This document shows positions 56,676-63,292 of a DNA stretch of 64,000 bases, piece by piece. Each line of letters opens with the position of its first letter. Position 1 is the first letter of the stretch. The stretch lies in the IMG/VR virus record IMGVR_UViG_3300022848_000777, positions 1 through 64,000 of that record, one strand, 5' to 3'. Source of the stretch: a virus. The position numbers were made by a program, and so were the translations under genes. The notes under the pieces were generated by a model, which was not told the origin of the DNA, ran no database searches, and saw only the letters and a program-made list of their open reading frames with translations.

Positions 56676-57887
56676 ATGGAGTTTTGGGATAGTACGCCAG
56701 ACAAACCTGAGTTTGTTTTTGAAGATCAAAAGAGGTTGTTAATTGAGAATATGGATTACTTATCCACTATGACGGTAGAGGAACAAACTCTATACAAAAA
56801 GTGGGTAGAGTTGCAAGAGGAAGTAATGATGGTTAATAAATCTCATATTACTGAATTATACGATTCACAATGGAATCCTACTGACATCAATGACGTTGAA
56901 CAAACGGTAAAAGAAATTGAAAATATTGATCCGTATGTTCAAATCGTAGATGATCCGAATGATTCAACTCAATGGTCTTATCTTAGAAAAATGATTCATT
57001 CTATGAGTTTTGTAGCAAATCCAGGCCGCAACGTTAAAGTTAATGTAAAGGATAGGGTTAGTGGTAAACTGTTAGGTCAGATATCATTAGCATCTGATGT
57101 TACTTCAATGGCGGCACGGGATAATTACATAGGGTGGACACGTGATGATCGGTTTAAGAAAGGTAAGTTAAACCACACATCTATAGCATCAACTATAGTA
57201 TGTACTCAACCGTTGGGTTATAACTTTTTGGGTGGTAAACTTATCGCAGCTATGGCTACTGTTTCAGAGATTCGTGATTATTGGAAATCTAATTACGGTC
57301 AAACTTTGATAGCAGTGGGTACTACATCTCTATATGGAATACATTCGCAGTATAATGGTATACCACATTTCAAAACAGTTGGGGAATCTGCAGGTAAGAT
57401 ATCAATTAAACCTGATGATAAGTTCTACGATCCGTGGCATCAGTGGTTAAAAGAAAACCATAGTGAGTGGTATGAGACAAATATAACCGAAGAAAGAGCA
57501 CGTAATGGTGAAAGTATGGGTTATGATCGAAATGGGCCTGTGAGTGGTATTAAACAAAAGATACTATCAAAAATACTTAAAGAGTGTGGTATCAAACAAT
57601 CTGAATATCATCATGGATTTCATAGGGGGGTGTATTTGGCAATGATGTATGATAATGGGAATGAATTTCTTTGTGATACAATCAATGAAGATGATTTGGT
57701 AATGAAGAAGAAGTTTATCGAAGGTATTGATTATATTACTAAATGGTGGAAGCCAAAAGCAATACGCAGATATAAGAAATTACATTCAGAGGGTAGATTG
57801 AAACCAGATCATCTATTTTATGGTGATGGTATTGGAAAGGATTGGGAGACATTTAAAAAAGAACGGTTAAAAGAAATAGGTAGATGA
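56676..57887 (+). CDS. DruA-like (DUF4338-type) protein
   Basis: 403 residues. The central region LLGQISLASDVTSMAARDNY, IGWTRDDRFKKGKLNHTSIA, VCTQPLGYNFLGGKLIAAMA and YWKSNYGQTLIAVGTTSLYG follows the pattern of the DUF4338 family (an L.f.sAa......RD.wIGW block, then NS.FLILP...NLaS, then W...YG). DUF4338 includes DruA of the Druantia antiphage system. In a phage it might act in DNA modification, counter-defence or superinfection exclusion. Assignment is by eye and needs profile confirmation. Inserted between clamp and clamp loader, a spot often used for accessory genes. Confidence 0.5.
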   Translation: MEFWDSTPDKPEFVFEDQKRLLIENMDYLSTMTVEEQTLYKKWVELQEEVMMVNKSHITELYDSQWNPTDINDVEQTVKEIENIDPYVQIVDDPNDSTQWSYLRKMIHSMSFVANPGRNVKVNVKDRVSGKLLGQISLASDVTSMAARDNYIGWTRDDRFKKGKLNHTSIASTIVCTQPLGYNFLGGKLIAAMATVSEIRDYWKSNYGQTLIAVGTTSLYGIHSQYNGIPHFKTVGESAGKISIKPDDKFYDPWHQWLKENHSEWYETNITEERARNGESMGYDRNGPVSGIKQKILSKILKECGIKQSEYHHGFHRGVYLAMMYDNGNEFLCDTINEDDLVMKKKFIEGIDYITKWWKPKAIRRYKKLHSEGRLKPDHLFYGDGIGKDWETFKKERLKEIGR

Positions 57888-57952
57888 TGGATTATAGAGA
57901 AATACATGGTGATTTGATTAAATTAGCAGAAGAAGGAAATTATGACAAATAA
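57884..57952 (+). pseudogene. 22-codon stub resembling the start of a macrodomain protein
   Basis: ATGATG at 57884 overlaps the preceding stop and encodes MMDYREIHGDLIKLAEEGNY before stopping at 57952. The sequence resembles the first strand-helix of phage macrodomain/ADP-ribose phosphatase proteins (...GDLIKLAk.G.FDvi.HGcN). The rest is missing; the clamp-loader ATG at 57942 begins within it. It may be a decayed gene now serving only as a leader that couples translation of the clamp loader. Confidence 0.35.
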
Positions 57953-58874
57953 TAATGAACATTCACTTTTTGTGGAAAAGTATCGTCCTGATACATTAGA
58001 TGGTTACGTTGGTAATGAAACCATACTACAAAAAGTCAGAGGGTATATTAAGAATGAAGATGTACCACATCTACTTCTATATGGTGGTGCAGGTACGGGT
58101 AAAACCACATTAGCAAAAATCATTACAAACTCAATTGATTGTGATGTGATGTATATTAACGCATCTGATGAAAACAACGTAGATACTGTTAGAGATAAGA
58201 TCCGTGGCTTCGCATCATCAATGGGATTTAGAACATGGAAAGTTATCATATTAGATGAATCTGATTATCTAACACCAAATGCACAAGCTGCATTACGGAA
58301 TCTAATGGAAACCTTTTCAAGAACAACGAGATTTATTTTGACTTGTAATTATGTTGAAAAGATAATTGATCCAATTCAGAGTAGATGTCAGACATTTGGA
58401 ATCATACCACCATCAAAGGCAGAGGTAGCTAAACGATTGAAAGACATTCTTGATACTGAGAAAGTATCATATCAGATGGAAGATTTGGCAACCTTAGTTA
58501 ATAGTGGGTATCCTGATATTAGAAGAGTATTAAACTCAGCACAACGACAAATTGTAGATGGTGAAATTCAGATAGATAAGCAATCAACTATACAGGCTAA
58601 CTATATGGGTGAGGTGATATCTGAATTAAAATCCAGTAGTGATACTAAGGTATGTTTTATGAACATACGTAAGATAATTGCAGATTCGAAGGTAAGAGAT
58701 TTTACACCATTCTATAGTTTCTTATATCAGAACGTAGATGAATATGCAAACGGTAAGGTGGGTAATACTATCCTAAAAATAGCAGATGGTCAATATAAAG
58801 AATCTGCCGTTGTCGACAAAGAGATAGCTATCATGGCTATGTTACTCGAAATTATAATAGATATAAAATCATAA
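57942..58874 (+). CDS. 44: Clamp loader large subunit (gp44-like, AAA+)
   Basis: 310 residues, near T4 gp44 (319). VEKYRPDTLDGYVGNETILQ (RFC box II-like), Walker A at LLLYGGAGTGKTTLAKIITN, Walker B at VIILDESDYLTPNAQAALRN, sensor 1 TRFILTCNY and the arginine-finger SRC motif DPIQSRCQTFGI. Forms the ATPase ring that opens gp45. Start at ATG 57942 after AGAAGGA. It precedes the gp62-like partner by three small genes. Confidence 0.9.
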   Translation: MTNNNEHSLFVEKYRPDTLDGYVGNETILQKVRGYIKNEDVPHLLLYGGAGTGKTTLAKIITNSIDCDVMYINASDENNVDTVRDKIRGFASSMGFRTWKVIILDESDYLTPNAQAALRNLMETFSRTTRFILTCNYVEKIIDPIQSRCQTFGIIPPSKAEVAKRLKDILDTEKVSYQMEDLATLVNSGYPDIRRVLNSAQRQIVDGEIQIDKQSTIQANYMGEVISELKSSSDTKVCFMNIRKIIADSKVRDFTPFYSFLYQNVDEYANGKVGNTILKIADGQYKESAVVDKEIAIMAMLLEIIIDIKS

Positions 58875-58891
58875 ACAAAAAAAGTAAAATT

Positions 58892-59071
58892 ATGGAACCA
58901 CAAACACAATCGGAAATAACATTCCAAGAAATGAAAGCTCTATTCGAAGCATTTGAAAAAGAGCATTACGGTACAACAAAAGCATCGAAAGGTAGGGCTA
59001 GAAAACACATTGGTGAATTGAAGAAGTTAGTAACTGATTATAGAAAAGAATCTGTAAATGAATCAAAATAA
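58892..59071 (+). CDS. Small histone H1/Hc1-like basic protein
   Basis: 59 residues: FQEMKALFEAFEKEHYGTTK, ASKGRARKHIGELKKLVTDY and RKESVNESK. The T-x-A-x-x-RARKxIxELKKL stretch matches the Hc1-type histone H1-like proteins common in Bacteroidota and their phages (...GTRARK.L.eiK.L......R). It ends with the ESVNE tag seen in candidate packaged proteins. Possible DNA-binding or condensation role. Too short for most gene callers, but its stop overlaps the next start (TAATG), supporting it. Confidence 0.6.
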   Translation: MEPQTQSEITFQEMKALFEAFEKEHYGTTKASKGRARKHIGELKKLVTDYRKESVNESK

Positions 59072-59322
59072 TGGGTAAACTTATAGATATGAATGGTGGT
59101 AACGGGTCGGAGTTACCACCAACTAAGTTAGATCCGACGAAATTGGAGACATTGAAATGTTCTAATTGTGATGGTATATTTTTTGAGGAAGTTACATTGT
59201 TCAAAAGAGTACCCGCTATGCAATCACCAAATGGGCAGAAATCAATGTTACCAATTCCAATGATTATTTGCAAGCAGTGTGGGCAACCGCATGAAGATTT
59301 ATCACCAATTAATCTAATCTAA
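59071..59322 (+). CDS. Small zinc-ribbon protein
   Basis: 83 residues. A CxxC pair in LKCSNCDGIFFEEV and another in MIICKQCGQPHEDL form a probable zinc ribbon, with a flexible N-terminus (MGKLIDMNGGNGSELPPTKL). Small ribbon proteins at this site in clamp-loader clusters are common in T4-like phages; the function is not established. Start and stop each overlap a neighbour by one base (TAATG), so translation is coupled with the loader subunits. Confidence 0.7.
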   Translation: MGKLIDMNGGNGSELPPTKLDPTKLETLKCSNCDGIFFEEVTLFKRVPAMQSPNGQKSMLPIPMIICKQCGQPHEDLSPINLI

Positions 59323-59771
59323 TGGGTGCTAAATCCACAGTGAAGAAACCCCGTAGTATATTTCAGCACCTCTCAGGAATAAAAGAGCAGAAAGTAAAGT
59401 GGGATACCCTAACCGAAATGGATAGGAAATCATTCTCACCATTCATTATTAATAGATCGATTTCCATGAATATGGATTATCTGCCAATTATAAATGAGTT
59501 GCAGAAATATACTATAGGGTTATTAAAGCCACGTGAGGTTTATAAGTTGTATTTGGATTTCCTACCTAAGAAGAAAACATTTGATAAGTACATCAAAGGT
59601 GATAAATCTGAGAAATACAATAAAGATTTATTGATGTACTTATCCAAATGGTATGGTGTATCTCAACGTGAAACTATTGATTATTTGGGTATCTTATCTA
59701 AAGATGCGGTGATTGAAATTGTAATGAAATATGGATTGAGTAATAAAGAAGCTAAAAAGTTATTAAAATGA
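59322..59771 (+). CDS. 62: Clamp loader small subunit (gp62-like)
   Basis: 149 residues, similar in size to T4 gp62 (187). Features: VKWDTLTEMDRKSFSPFIIN, NRSISMNMDYLPIINELQKY, LKPREVYKLYLDFLPKKKTF and KWYGVSQRETIDYLGIL match the short conserved blocks of phage clamp-loader small subunits (W..L...D.K.fs.f..NR..SM). It completes the gp44/62 complex that loads gp45. It overlaps the next gene by 4 nt. Confidence 0.72.
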   Translation: MGAKSTVKKPRSIFQHLSGIKEQKVKWDTLTEMDRKSFSPFIINRSISMNMDYLPIINELQKYTIGLLKPREVYKLYLDFLPKKKTFDKYIKGDKSEKYNKDLLMYLSKWYGVSQRETIDYLGILSKDAVIEIVMKYGLSNKEAKKLLK

Positions 59772-59989
59772 AAGATAAAGAAATTGAAAAAACAATTGAA
59801 TACGCTAGAAGTAGAATTAGAAGTTTTACAAATGAAATTCAAAGTAATTTAAACAATACTAATCCTACAGATTCGACGTATGTCACCACAGGATATTTAC
59901 TTGATGAACTTGCTAGATATGATGCACACATACAGATGATGAATAAATATATCATCAACGGAAATACAAAACAACTATTAAATGGATAA
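59768..59989 (+). CDS. Small hypothetical protein
   Basis: 73 residues: IEKTIEYARSRIRSFTNEIQ, then VTTGYLLDELARYDAHIQMM and YIINGNTKQLLNG. Probably an all-helical domain. No recognised family. It overlaps both neighbours (ATGA-type at its start; 8 bases with the next gene at its end), so it belongs to the clamp-loader operon. Confidence 0.6.
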   Translation: MKDKEIEKTIEYARSRIRSFTNEIQSNLNNTNPTDSTYVTTGYLLDELARYDAHIQMMNKYIINGNTKQLLNG

Positions 59990-60383
59990 TATGATAAATG
60001 AACGTAATAATGGTATAATCATTGCTGACACAGAGGATGGTTTTTCAGTTTCACCAATGGTGGAGTGTGCAACTAGATACCCGTTAATGACAGAAGAATT
60101 CCGCAAAATTCAACAAGAACAATATGAATTATTTTGTAGAAAATCCTTAAATTATGGCACAGGAAACATATCTTTAGGAAGTACACTTGAAACATCTGAT
60201 GATGTTAAATTATCATTGACTGGTATTTGGTTTAGGATGCAAGATAAAATAAACCGATTAAAGCAATTGGTAGTGTTATCAAAAGATGATTTAGTAGGTG
60301 AATCGTTAGAAGACACCTATAGTGATTTATCAAACTATAGTATTATTTCTCAGATAGTAGGAAGGGGTAAGTGGGGTAAGTAA
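59982..60383 (+). CDS. Nucleotide-modification-associated domain protein (DUF1599-like)
   Basis: 133 residues. The stretch QYELFCRKSLNYGTGNISLG, then FRMQDKINRLKQLVVLSKDD, ESLEDTYSDLSNYSIIS follows the DUF1599 / nucleotide modification associated domain 1 pattern (Q.e.f..Kn.dYG..., R..DK..Rl..L, e...Dt..DL.nYaii), a MazG-related helical fold with acidic residues. These proteins accompany phage base-modification or dNTP-handling pathways. Start ATG 59982; ATG 59991 is an alternative. An intrinsic terminator follows. Confidence 0.65.
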   Translation: MDNMINERNNGIIIADTEDGFSVSPMVECATRYPLMTEEFRKIQQEQYELFCRKSLNYGTGNISLGSTLETSDDVKLSLTGIWFRMQDKINRLKQLVVLSKDDLVGESLEDTYSDLSNYSIISQIVGRGKWGK

Positions 60384-60405
60384 TTAATAAATTTTTAACA
60401 TTAAA

Positions 60406-60430
60406 AGCTTGGTATATCCAGGCTTTTTTT
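60406..60430 (+). terminator. Intrinsic terminator overlapping a promoter
   Basis: 7-bp stem AGCTTGG-TATAT-CCAGGCT (one T-G pair) with a seven-T tract (60424-60430). The 5' arm contains the TTG element of the following promoter, so the two signals overlap. Confidence 0.75.
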
Positions 60431-60438
60431 GTATATTG
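60409..60438 (+). promoter_or_regulatory. Bacteroidota-type promoter TTG-N20-TATATTG
   Basis: TTG 60409-60411, 20 nt, TATATTG 60432-60438, 15 nt before ATG 60454. It is embedded in the terminator of the upstream operon. Confidence 0.7.
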
Positions 60439-60453
60439 TATGCACATATAATT

Positions 60454-60645
60454 ATGAAGAAGGTTGAAATAATAGGAAAGGAATTTGCATTAGATTTGAG
60501 CAATTCATCGCCAGTTTTAGTAAAAGTTAAGGATATTACCGATACTATTGTTATCGTTGAATATTTAAATTCAACATACGGAAGAACTGAGACGTTCTTA
60601 ATATCTGATTTTGAATATTTAGCAATGATTAAAATTCAATTATGA
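60454..60645 (+). CDS. Small hypothetical protein
   Basis: 63 residues from ATG 60454, the first ATG downstream of the promoter: MKKVEIIGKEFALDLSNSSP, then VKVKDITDTIVIVEYLNSTY and the end EYLAMIKIQL. Predicted small beta-barrel-like fold. A longer in-frame reading would begin inside the promoter and is rejected. It overlaps the next start by 4 nt. No family recognised. Confidence 0.6.
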   Translation: MKKVEIIGKEFALDLSNSSPVLVKVKDITDTIVIVEYLNSTYGRTETFLISDFEYLAMIKIQL

Positions 60646-61625
60646 AAGAAAGTAAGATAAATAATATACTATCATTTAATATAGTTGAACCAAAAGATGG
60701 TGAGAAATCTGTATCGTATTCACAATATACGATGTACGCTAAATGCCCACATCAATGGAAGTTAGCATATAAGGATAAGATTCGGAAGTTTGATCCAAGT
60801 GTGCATTTGGTATTTGGTACGGCAATGCATGAGGTATTGCAAGATTGGTTACATACATTATATACTAAATCAATAAATGAAGCATCTGAAATGAATTTAT
60901 GTCAGATGTTACATGATAAGTTGATATTTCAGTATGTGAAAATGCAGGAAGAGTGTGGTGGTGATCATTTCTCTACACCATCTGAGCTAGAAGAGTTCTT
61001 TCAAGATGGATGTGATATCATAGAATTTGTTACAAACCGAAGGTCAGATTATTTTAGCACAAAGCAATTGGAGTTGGTGGCTATAGAGTTACCAATATAC
61101 AGTCAGGCAGTAGATGGTTATTCAGTTTACATTAAAGGGTATCTAGATTTAGTTTTTCAGAATAAATACACAGGTAAGATTGAGATATGGGATATAAAAA
61201 CCTCAACTAAGGGTTGGAATAAATATCAAAAGGCCGATAAGACTAAGATAGCGCAGTTAATTCTTTATAAGATATACCTTTCTAAGCAGTTTGGATATCC
61301 AGTGGATGGTATTGATGTTAAATATTTTATAGTTAAAAGAAAGCTATATGAGGGGATGATGTTTGCACAGAAACGTGTGCAAATGTTTTCACCTGCAAAC
61401 GGAAGTGTAACAGTGAATGAACTTACTAAAAAGTTTGAATCATTTGTGAAAAACGCATATAATCCTGATGGTAGTTTTACAGAAAGTGGTAAGTTCCCAG
61501 CAAAGGTGGGTAAGAATTCAAAAAATTGTAAATATTGTGTTTTTAAAGATGATTTCGAACGGTGTCCAAAAGAGAACAGAACAAAACCACCTACACCACC
61601 TAAAGCACCTAAAGCACCTAAATAA
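60642..61625 (+). CDS. RecB/Cas4-like PD-(D/E)XK nuclease
   Basis: 327 residues. SYSQYTMYAKCPHQWKLAYK (first Cys and the entry helix), HLVFGTAMHEVLQDWLHTL (catalytic His), YIKGYLDLVFQNKYTGKIEI, WDIKTSTKGW (the D...ExK-type core: D in GYLDLV, D and K in DIKTS), and a C-terminal NCKYCVFKDDFERCP that with the first Cys could bind an iron-sulfur cluster as in Cas4/AddB nucleases. Likely a DNA end-processing nuclease in replication or recombination. The tail is Pro/Lys repeats (PPTPPKAPKAPK). An in-frame endonuclease fossil follows its stop. Confidence 0.8.
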   Translation: MKESKINNILSFNIVEPKDGEKSVSYSQYTMYAKCPHQWKLAYKDKIRKFDPSVHLVFGTAMHEVLQDWLHTLYTKSINEASEMNLCQMLHDKLIFQYVKMQEECGGDHFSTPSELEEFFQDGCDIIEFVTNRRSDYFSTKQLELVAIELPIYSQAVDGYSVYIKGYLDLVFQNKYTGKIEIWDIKTSTKGWNKYQKADKTKIAQLILYKIYLSKQFGYPVDGIDVKYFIVKRKLYEGMMFAQKRVQMFSPANGSVTVNELTKKFESFVKNAYNPDGSFTESGKFPAKVGKNSKNCKYCVFKDDFERCPKENRTKPPTPPKAPKAPK

Positions 61626-61727
61626 TCCAAAGGTATAACAATACCTAGTCAGATTGAAAAAGATTCAAAAAGACAAACTGAAATCGAAGCACATCTTATG
61701 TGTGAATTCATTCGGATAAGTGAATAA
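61626..61727 (+). pseudogene. Fossil C-terminus of a Vsr-like homing endonuclease
   Basis: In the same frame as, and directly after, the RecB-like gene's TAA, 33 codons read SKGITIPSQIEKDSKRQTEI, EAHLMCEFIRISE to a stop at 61727. The end matches the terminase-associated endonuclease C-terminus (KDIQRQNEIETHLNCKFIRIR). There is no start codon. This is a relic of a third member of that subfamily, deleted except for its tail. Confidence 0.7.
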
Positions 61728-61741
61728 TAATACGTATATTG
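61712..61741 (+). promoter_or_regulatory. TATATTG promoter (weak upstream element) before lytic enzyme
   Basis: TATATTG 61735-61741 in an ACGTATATTGTA context; 20 nt upstream the element is TCG within ATTCG. 23 nt before ATG 61765. Confidence 0.55.
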
Positions 61742-61764
61742 TAGTAATAATTTAAATTCATAAT

Positions 61765-62262
61765 ATGAAATATTTGATATTAATAACATCGTTATTTTTA
61801 ACATCCTATACGTTGGTAAGTACAACGCCAGAGGTTTATATAGATTCAATACCCATTAAAACCATTGAGTTGGTAGAGGAATCTCCTGAATTGAAAATTG
61901 AGGTTGTTGATTATACTAATTTAGAATCATTAATTAATGCTATTATTATGGTGGAAAGTAGTGGTAATGATTCTGCGTATTGTAAAAAAGAAAAAGCAGT
62001 CGGATGTTTACAAATAAGACCTATCATGTTAGCTGAGTGTAATCGAATTCTAAAGATTCAAAACTCACCACACCGATATCTACCATCAGATAGATGGGAT
62101 CGTGATAAATCAATAACTATATTTAAAATAGTATCTAATTACCATAACAAATACTCTACTTATGAATCTATTGCTCGGTTTTGGAATGGTGGGCCTAAAT
62201 GGTCTAAGAAAAAACAGACTAAACTGTATTGGAATAAAGTAAAAAGAAACCTTAAAGTATGA
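61765..62262 (+). CDS. Secreted lytic transglycosylase-like protein (endolysin candidate)
   Basis: 165 residues. N-terminal hydrophobic signal MKYLILITSLFLTSYTLVST suggests Sec export. The domain carries SLT-type motifs: LINAIIMVESSGNDSAYC (catalytic Glu in VESSGN), VGCLQIRPIMLAEC (G-x-x-Q-I-x-P) and YESIARFWNGGPKW (the A.f.NgGp motif). It would cleave peptidoglycan glycan strands. As it carries its own export signal it could act as a secreted endolysin or in entry. It overlaps the following gene by 4 nt. Confidence 0.75.
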   Translation: MKYLILITSLFLTSYTLVSTTPEVYIDSIPIKTIELVEESPELKIEVVDYTNLESLINAIIMVESSGNDSAYCKKEKAVGCLQIRPIMLAECNRILKIQNSPHRYLPSDRWDRDKSITIFKIVSNYHNKYSTYESIARFWNGGPKWSKKKQTKLYWNKVKRNLKV

Positions 62263-62654
62263 AGATTGCAATAATAGGTGGTGAACGATATGATGATATT
62301 AGGAAAATAAGAGAGTTTATCTTTAATATAAAGAAAAAGATAGGAACTGATATTAAAATTGTGACACGAGGGAAACGTGTGGGTTGTGAGTTTTGGGTGA
62401 AAAAATATACACTTGAATTTGGATTAGATTATGCAGAGTATAATCCAGCCCATACACAAAGAACACTATATAGTGGTATGCCTGATGATTACTATGGGAA
62501 AGTATATCACCCAACGCAACGATTACATCAATACGATTGTATTGTTAAGAATTGTAATAAAATAGTCTACTTCGGTGGAATTAAAAAAACTGAAAAAACC
62601 CACTTTGAAAGGTTACTGAAACGATCGGGTAAGACAGTTGTTTACGTTAATTGA
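62259..62654 (+). CDS. SLOG-like (YspA/DprA-related) small protein
   Basis: 131 residues. MKIAIIGGERYDDIRKIREF begins with the GGxRxxD nucleotide-binding turn, IKIVTRGKRVGCEFWVKKYT supplies the second G-rich strand-helix, and CIVKNCNKIVYFGGIKKTEK ends with the third loop. This is the layout of cpYpsA-type SLOG proteins (DUF2493-like) that bind nucleotides or ADP-ribose-like ligands. Role in the phage unknown. It overlaps the lytic enzyme by 4 nt. Confidence 0.6.
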   Translation: MKIAIIGGERYDDIRKIREFIFNIKKKIGTDIKIVTRGKRVGCEFWVKKYTLEFGLDYAEYNPAHTQRTLYSGMPDDYYGKVYHPTQRLHQYDCIVKNCNKIVYFGGIKKTEKTHFERLLKRSGKTVVYVN

Positions 62655-62665
62655 ATAGAAAATAA

Positions 62666-62673
62666 TACTTATA
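62666..62673 (+). promoter_or_regulatory. Late-type promoter variant TACTTATA
   Basis: TACTTATATATAAAG lies 17 nt before ATG 62690. Confidence 0.4.
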
Positions 62674-62689
62674 TATAAAGTTACAATGT

Positions 62690-63292
62690 ATGAATAATAA
62701 TAAAAGAAAAAAGCCATTAATACTACTTCTTTCAGATGATTTGAGATTACATAGTGGTATAGCCACTATGTCCCGTGAAATAGTATTTAATACTGTTAAG
62801 AAATTTGATTGGATTCAAGTCGCAGCTGCCATCAACCACCCCGATAAGGGTAAATTCTTTGATATTTCAGATTCAGTTAAAAAAGAAACCAACATCCACG
62901 ATGCGAACGTTAGATTAATACCCCATGATGGGTATGGGAATCAGGATTTAATAAGACAAATTCTCGCATCCGAACGTCCAGATGCAATATTGCATTTTAC
63001 AGATCCTAGATTTTGGGATTGGTTGTATGCTATGGAAGATGAAGTAAGAAGAGTCTGCCCGATAATGTATTATTCAATCTGGGATGATGGCCCTGATCCT
63101 GATTATAATCACCCATTCTATGGAAGTTGTGATGCTATATTTGGTATTTCAAAGCAATCATATGGTATTCACCACAGGGTACTTAAAAACAATAACGGAT
63201 CGGTTATACCATTAGATAGTGATGGGTCGGTAATTGGGAATTTTGATGAATTAGTAGATTGGAATGAAATTGAAGGTAAAAACTTATGGTAA
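62690..63292 (+). CDS. Glycosyltransferase (GT-B), N-terminal domain gene
   Basis: 200 residues. PLILLLSDDLRLHSGIATMS matches the acceptor-binding Rossmann start of GT-B glycosyltransferases (LLLsdd...sGia...), with RPDAILHFTDPRFWDWLYAM and CDAIFGISKQSYGIHHRVL in the standard positions. The protein ends at ...GNFDELVDWNEIEGKNLW, where family members would continue into the second domain; that domain is the next gene in another frame, joined by TAATG. Product is likely half of a split enzyme. Substrate unknown; phage enzymes of this kind may glycosylate hydroxymethylated DNA or cell-surface groups. Confidence 0.7.
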   Translation: MNNNKRKKPLILLLSDDLRLHSGIATMSREIVFNTVKKFDWIQVAAAINHPDKGKFFDISDSVKKETNIHDANVRLIPHDGYGNQDLIRQILASERPDAILHFTDPRFWDWLYAMEDEVRRVCPIMYYSIWDDGPDPDYNHPFYGSCDAIFGISKQSYGIHHRVLKNNNGSVIPLDSDGSVIGNFDELVDWNEIEGKNLW

